10,313 nt of DNA from JBBRRP01 sp964609655. Lineage in GTDB: Bacteria; Myxococcota_A; Polyangia; Polyangiales; Polyangiaceae. Below the pieces are notes generated by a model. That model did no database searches, had not been told where the DNA came from, and was given only the letters and a program-made list of their open reading frames with translations. The position numbers and the translations under genes are program-made. The stretch lies in contig CAZSUA010000205.1 in assembly GCA_964609655.1 (NCBI GenBank), forward strand, positions 1-10,313, read 5' to 3'. The stretch's first letter is position 1; each line of letters opens with the position of its first letter. Positions 6,915 through 10,313 of the stretch are shown here, piece by piece.

Positions 6915-8369
6915 TTATGCGCGCAGCGTTGTGAGCTCTCCGCCGTATTTTGCATCACCAAAATGAGCAACTTGCGGGCAGCCGGAGCTGTTGATGAGAG
7001 AGGTGAGCACTTGGTTCTGGGGAATCGTGGTGCCGGCCTGGCCGCCCGCCCAACGTAGATGGCGTCCGGTCTTGAAATAGTTGTCGTGGTTGCCTCCCAG
7101 GATCCAGAACAAATCTTGAGTACCGTGCCCGCCCCCTGAATTTTGCATATTGCAATAGACGACGACGGTTGTCTCGATCAGCGGGCGGTTATCGGCATCC
7201 ATGGTCTGAGTTAGGCGATCCAGAAGGTAGGCGTATTGCTGAATGAACCATTGGTCCGAGTAGTTCTTGAGCGCACCATAGTCGTGATGGGCGATGTTGT
7301 GGTGCGATCGGATTTGGCCACCGCCGATCTGACCGTCCGGTGCAAGGCCGCCAAACTGCGGATCCTTGTCCTTCAGCCACGGAAACGCGATGTTGTCGTT
7401 GGCGCCATCACTCCACAGCATGGAAACCGAGCGCGTGAGGTCACACGCCATGCCCACCACTGTCATGTCAATTTGGGTCTTGATGATCTCAGGGTACAAG
7501 TCGTTGTAGCCGGGTTTCAGGTAGTCTAACGAAGGATTCGGGGCGGCTGGCGGCTGGCAGGTTGCGAGATTCGTGAGGCTGCCGGCGGCTTTGGAGACGG
7601 CCGTTAGGTGGGCTTCGATGCGTGCTTTATTAGTCGCACCGAAGCGGTTGCGGAGCGCCTGCAGGTGGCCAGTGGTGAAGTCCAGAATGTGCTTTCTTCC
7701 GGCCACTATCTTGGCGAACTCCGCCGCGTCGAGGGAGGCGTCGCCAAACATATCCTTGAAAAGCGTCACAGGGTCATCGTAGAGCGAGGTGGTGTTTTGC
7801 ACGCCCGGAGTGATGGGAGCGCCTTGGAAAGAGATGAAGGAACTCGCCGAGTTGCGACGGGTGGCGCGGAGTGCCAACGGCTTAAACTTGACGCCCTCCG
7901 CACCCGCCTGATTGTTGGCGATGTAGGAGTCGATGGAGGGTCCGCCCGCCGTCATCATCCAGTTGTCAAACTGTTCGGGTCCCGGTGCACCGACAGGCCC
8001 GGTGAGGAGGATCGGAGGCGCCGCGTGGCCGCCAATCGATCCCGGCCCGAAACGGTTGTCCTTGTTGGGCACCACATGCGTCGTGTCCCAGCCGTTCTTG
8101 AGCCACAAGCCGCCCACGAAGTTCAGCTTTGAACGGTGCGGCTCCAACGGCCTCAGCGGCGAATCGGCGTCCGGGTTGATGGTCCAATCTGTCTCTCCGC
8201 CTACTGGCCGCCATTTATCGGTGTACCCGTTCGGCACACCGATGAAGATGCAGCGGCGAATGGGCGTAGCTGCCTGGGTCTGCCCAGGGCGAGCCATCAG
8301 GGGAACCATGGCGGCGCTGAGGCCAGTGGCAGCCAAGAACGAGCGACGAGAAAAGTAAGAACGCTTCAT
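6915..8369 (-). CDS. Tat-exported HXXSHH (DUF1552) family protein
   Basis: 484 aa, close to full family length. The N-terminus MKRSYFSRRSFLAATG carries a twin-arginine motif (SRRSFL, 7-12) and hydrophobic h-region, with cleavage likely near residue 34. This predicts export of an already folded, possibly cofactor-bearing protein to the periplasm. Family features: IFIGVPNGY (41-49), KLNFVGGL (81-88), GGHAAPPILLTG (113-124), GPSIDSYIA (143-151), SVSMLWSDGANDN (314-326), the His cluster SHHNIAHH (355-362) and a late strand-loop TVVVYCNMQNSGGGHGT (401-417). The family is named for HXXSHH; here it reads HNIAHH, with Ala at 360 instead of Ser. The fold is thought to resemble alkaline-phosphatase-like enzymes such as DUF1501, but no activity is established. 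The start overlaps the stop of the upstream haem lipoprotein gene (ATGA, 8366-8369), with Shine-Dalgarno GGGGAG at 8383-8378, 8 nt before the ATG. This pairing is conserved in Planctomycetes and Myxococcota, so the two probably act together. Confidence 0.9.
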   Translation of the reverse strand: MKRSYFSRRSFLAATGLSAAMVPLMARPGQTQAATPIRRCIFIGVPNGYTDKWRPVGGETDWTINPDADSPLRPLEPHRSKLNFVGGLWLKNGWDTTHVVPNKDNRFGPGSIGGHAAPPILLTGPVGAPGPEQFDNWMMTAGGPSIDSYIANNQAGAEGVKFKPLALRATRRNSASSFISFQGAPITPGVQNTTSLYDDPVTLFKDMFGDASLDAAEFAKIVAGRKHILDFTTGHLQALRNRFGATNKARIEAHLTAVSKAAGSLTNLATCQPPAAPNPSLDYLKPGYNDLYPEIIKTQIDMTVVGMACDLTRSVSMLWSDGANDNIAFPWLKDKDPQFGGLAPDGQIGGGQIRSHHNIAHHDYGALKNYSDQWFIQQYAYLLDRLTQTMDADNRPLIETTVVVYCNMQNSGGGHGTQDLFWILGGNHDNYFKTGRHLRWAGGQAGTTIPQNQVLTSLINSSGCPQVAHFGDAKYGGELTTLRA

Positions 8370-10171
8370 TGGACGATCTCCCCTGGCTCAACCACACGCC
8401 GCAAGAACGAGGGCGTGGTCACGAATGCAACCAAAAGCTCTCGAATGTTATAGCCCGATGCGTCAAACGAGCCGTACGCAGCATCGAGTGAAAAATGATC
8501 TGCTGGCTCCTCGGCACGACCAAAACCGAAGCGAAACCATTGTTTGGTGATGCAGGTGCGGACGTCGCTGTGGGTGCTGAGCGCCGCCGCAAGCTCGCTG
8601 GGCGTCTTGAAGGTTGCGCCGCTCGGGAGCGCGCCCGACGCGTCGATTGGAAAGCCGGCGCCGTCTTTTGTCTGGAATTGCCCGATAGCGTCGAAATTGC
8701 TGAGGCCAAAACCGATCGGATTGATCACACTGTGGCAAACAGAACAGGGCACTTGGGCCGTCATTGCCTCGAGCACTTCACGTTCCGGCTTCGGAACGGC
8801 AGGGTCCGGCGTGGGAAGGGCGGGCACCATGGGCGGCGGCTCCAGCTTTTGACACAGCACCTTCTGTAGGATGAGCTTGCCGCGTTTAAAGGGGTTGGCA
8901 ACGCTGGGATCCGAAGCACTGGCCAAGAGCCCAGGCATCGTCAACAGCCCTGCACGTTGCGTGGGATCGAGCTCGGCCCGTTGCAGAGCGTTCCCCTGGA
9001 TCCCAGGAACTCCGTAAACCCCCGCTAAGCCCTGGTTGATGAACGAGTACGAAGCGCCCAGAAGCGCCGCGACGGTGCCATCGTTATTCAGGATCACATC
9101 GCGCGTGAACGCTTGGATCTCCTGGTGCATGGCGGTCCGAAGCTCGCCGTTCCAGTTTGGAAACCGTTGCTCATCCTTGACCATCGCGTCGAGCTCGGTG
9201 AGAGCGAGCCACTGCTCATGGAACGATTCCAACGCGTGCTCGGCTCGGGGACTCTGCAGCATCGCCCGCGTTTGGGCTGCTAGCTGCGCGTCGGTGGTGA
9301 AGGCACCGCTCTTAGCGAGCTCAATGAGCTGGCGATCCGGCCCTGATCCCCAAAGAAAAAACGAAAGCCGGGCTGCGACCTGGTACGGATTCAGACGCAC
9401 GACCTCGCCCTGGCGCTCGGCTACTTTCCAACCCTGCTCCCAGCGGTACAGAAAGTAAGGCGACTGCAACATCGTTCGAATCAGCTGCGTGGCTGCGGCC
9501 GCGGGAGCTTGCCCCAAGCTCGTCTTTTCATATTGATAAAATGCAAGATGCTCATCGATTTCAGTGGTTTCCAGCGGGCGCCGGTAGAGGAGCTCACCAA
9601 AGTTGGCCACGAAGGCTCGCACACACGCGCTATCGTCGGCCACGGTCGTTAAGTCGCAGCCGAGGAGCTTGGGCAACGAGGGCGCGAGCGCATCTGTCAC
9701 GGCTTTGGCCGCGTCCATATAGCGCAGCACATGGACCTCACTGATCTCCCCCACGCTCAGAAATCCCGAGACATCGAGTGTTTCTCCGGGCAGGACAGCA
9801 GCAGCTTTCAGGTTGGGGATGGGTATTCCGTACTCGTCACCGAAGACGAGCGCGATGGTGTTGTCGTATTGAGTTCGAGTCAGCATGCGCAGGGGCAGGA
9901 CGGCCGCCGCCGCGGGATCGCTCAGATTGCCAGGGATCCACGGGCCTTGGGGCACCGCTGCCGCGCCGCCGGTGGTGGTGCCTGAACCTCCGGTGCCTGA
10001 GCCACCCACCTGCGTGCTGCTCGCTCCTGAGCCACCCACCTGCGTGCTGCTCGCTCCTGAGCCACCCACCTGCGTGCCTCTTGCGGGGGCGGCGGCCTCA
10101 CCCGTGCACGCTGCCAAGCTTGCGGTCGAAATAAAAAGAAACCACCAGCTGACGAGCGACGGCATACCCAT
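8366..10171 (-). CDS. PSD-type (DUF1587/1595/1592/1588/1585) c-haem lipoprotein
   Basis: 601-aa predicted periplasmic or outer-membrane lipoprotein. Signal MPSLVSWWFLFISTASLAAC with lipobox LAAC (Cys22). Starts at 10171 or 10165 give nearly the same signal and neither has a strong Shine-Dalgarno. A Gly/Ser tether (about 32-70) contains 2.7 copies of TQVGGSGASS. Domains by motif: DUF1587 (LRMLTRTQYDNTIALVFG, 94-111), DUF1595 (FGELLYRRPLETTEID, 191-206), DUF1592 (VAARLSFFLWGSGPDRQL, 265-282), DUF1588 (RAGLLTMPGLLASAS 406-420, then CSVCHSVINPIGFGLSNFDAIG 476-497) and DUF1585 (RTCITKQWFRFGFGRAEE, 538-555). CSVCH is a covalent haem-c motif. No Met follows it, so the sixth haem ligand, if any, is not the usual downstream Met. 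First gene of a two-gene operon with the HXXSHH protein (ATGA overlap). An electron-transfer or oxidative role on a surface substrate is inferred from the haem; none is proven. Confidence 0.9.
   Translation of the reverse strand: MGMPSLVSWWFLFISTASLAACTGEAAAPARGTQVGGSGASSTQVGGSGASSTQVGGSGTGGSGTTTGGAAAVPQGPWIPGNLSDPAAAAVLPLRMLTRTQYDNTIALVFGDEYGIPIPNLKAAAVLPGETLDVSGFLSVGEISEVHVLRYMDAAKAVTDALAPSLPKLLGCDLTTVADDSACVRAFVANFGELLYRRPLETTEIDEHLAFYQYEKTSLGQAPAAAATQLIRTMLQSPYFLYRWEQGWKVAERQGEVVRLNPYQVAARLSFFLWGSGPDRQLIELAKSGAFTTDAQLAAQTRAMLQSPRAEHALESFHEQWLALTELDAMVKDEQRFPNWNGELRTAMHQEIQAFTRDVILNNDGTVAALLGASYSFINQGLAGVYGVPGIQGNALQRAELDPTQRAGLLTMPGLLASASDPSVANPFKRGKLILQKVLCQKLEPPPMVPALPTPDPAVPKPEREVLEAMTAQVPCSVCHSVINPIGFGLSNFDAIGQFQTKDGAGFPIDASGALPSGATFKTPSELAAALSTHSDVRTCITKQWFRFGFGRAEEPADHFSLDAAYGSFDASGYNIRELLVAFVTTPSFLRRVVEPGEIVQ
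9996..10077 (-). repeat. Exact 30-bp tandem repeat (2.7 copies) encoding a Gly/Ser tether
   Basis: On the + strand each unit runs from CCTGAGCCACCCACC to TGCGTGCTGCTCGCT. Copies at 9996-10025 and 10026-10055 are identical, and 22 bp of a third follow at 10056-10077. On the coding strand each unit encodes the ten residues TQVGGSGASS, just after the lipidated Cys of the haem lipoprotein. Exact identity at DNA level implies recent slippage or strong homogenisation, and the copy number could vary between strains without breaking the frame. Confidence 0.95.
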
Positions 10172-10235
10172 GAGTGCGCTGAGCGTACCAGGCAGGCCGA
10201 AACATGCAACTCGCTCAAACCTGCATCATGTGCGC

Positions 10236-10313
10236 TCATGTACGCGCGTATCGCAAGCGTCTACGAGTCTCCGCGTCGAGCGCCTGGTCATACATGTTTT
10301 CCGGCGCCCTCGT
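10236..10313 (-). CDS. Possible C-terminal end of an upstream minus-strand gene (partial)
   Basis: A frame entering from the window edge reads TRAPENMYDQALDAETRRLRYART and then TGA at 10238-10236. The residue mix looks protein-like (charged, Arg-rich helix), and it would end 64 bp before the haem lipoprotein start. At 25 codons it could be open by chance, and another frame is also open here. If real, that gene might share transcription with the haem/HXXSHH operon. The remaining 10172-10235 holds no clear promoter. Confidence 0.2.
   Translation of the reverse strand, partial: TRAPENMYDQALDAETRRRLRYART

Noticed and set aside
7608..8132. Long + strand frame (174 codons) opposite the HXXSHH gene
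   Set aside because: It is antisense to a well-supported family member with conserved motifs and shows no recognisable domain; typical shadow frame in GC-rich coding DNA.
10170..10313. Open + strand frame starting ATG at 10170 and running to the window edge
   Set aside because: Its start would overlap the start codon of the divergent haem lipoprotein, leaving no room for a promoter, and the translation looks like random Arg/Ser/His-rich sequence.

Overview
The window looks like chromosomal DNA from a moderately GC-rich, lipoprotein-rich Gram-negative bacterium. Best guess is a myxobacterium (Myxococcota/Polyangiales-type) or a relative. The main reason is the HXXSHH/DUF1552 plus DUF1587-1595-1592-1588-1585 gene pair, a combination known mainly from Planctomycetes, Verrucomicrobia and Myxococcota. 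Abundant lipoproteins with Pro/Ala/Ser/Thr- or Gly/Ser-rich linkers fit too. The assignment is inference; there is no rRNA or other marker gene here.

Left block (+ strand, 1-2454): the 3' part of an ABC-2 type exporter operon. It holds an ATPase missing its N-terminus and Walker A, a six-helix permease that overlaps it by 4 nt (ATGA), and a TetR-family regulator that starts directly after the permease stop (TGAATG). This resembles the enterobacterial YbhF/YbhS/CecR arrangement and is probably a self-regulated efflux operon.

Middle block (+ strand, 2455-6869): three predicted lipoproteins. The first is a large multidomain clan GH-A glycoside-hydrolase-like protein (carbohydrate-binding-like module, beta-sandwich, TIM barrel with a NEP motif). 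It is coupled by another ATGA overlap to a Cys-rich, propeller-like lipoprotein of unknown function. After a 273-bp gap with a strong hairpin and a perfect 22-bp palindrome comes a small LEA14/WHy-type lipoprotein.

Right block (- strand, 6915-10171): a two-gene operon, again joined by an ATGA overlap. The upstream gene encodes a PSD-family lipoprotein with one CxxCH haem-c motif and a Gly/Ser tether built from an exact 30-bp tandem repeat. The downstream gene encodes a Tat-exported HXXSHH (DUF1552) protein whose signature motif reads HNIAHH. It converges on the WHy gene. The biochemical role of this pair is not established. The last ~140 bp may carry the 3' tip of another minus-strand gene.

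All five complete non-transporter, non-regulator genes are predicted to be exported, so the window is mostly cell-envelope functions. The best candidates for undescribed biology are the haem/HXXSHH pair, the hydrolase/propeller lipoprotein pair, and the 22-bp palindrome.
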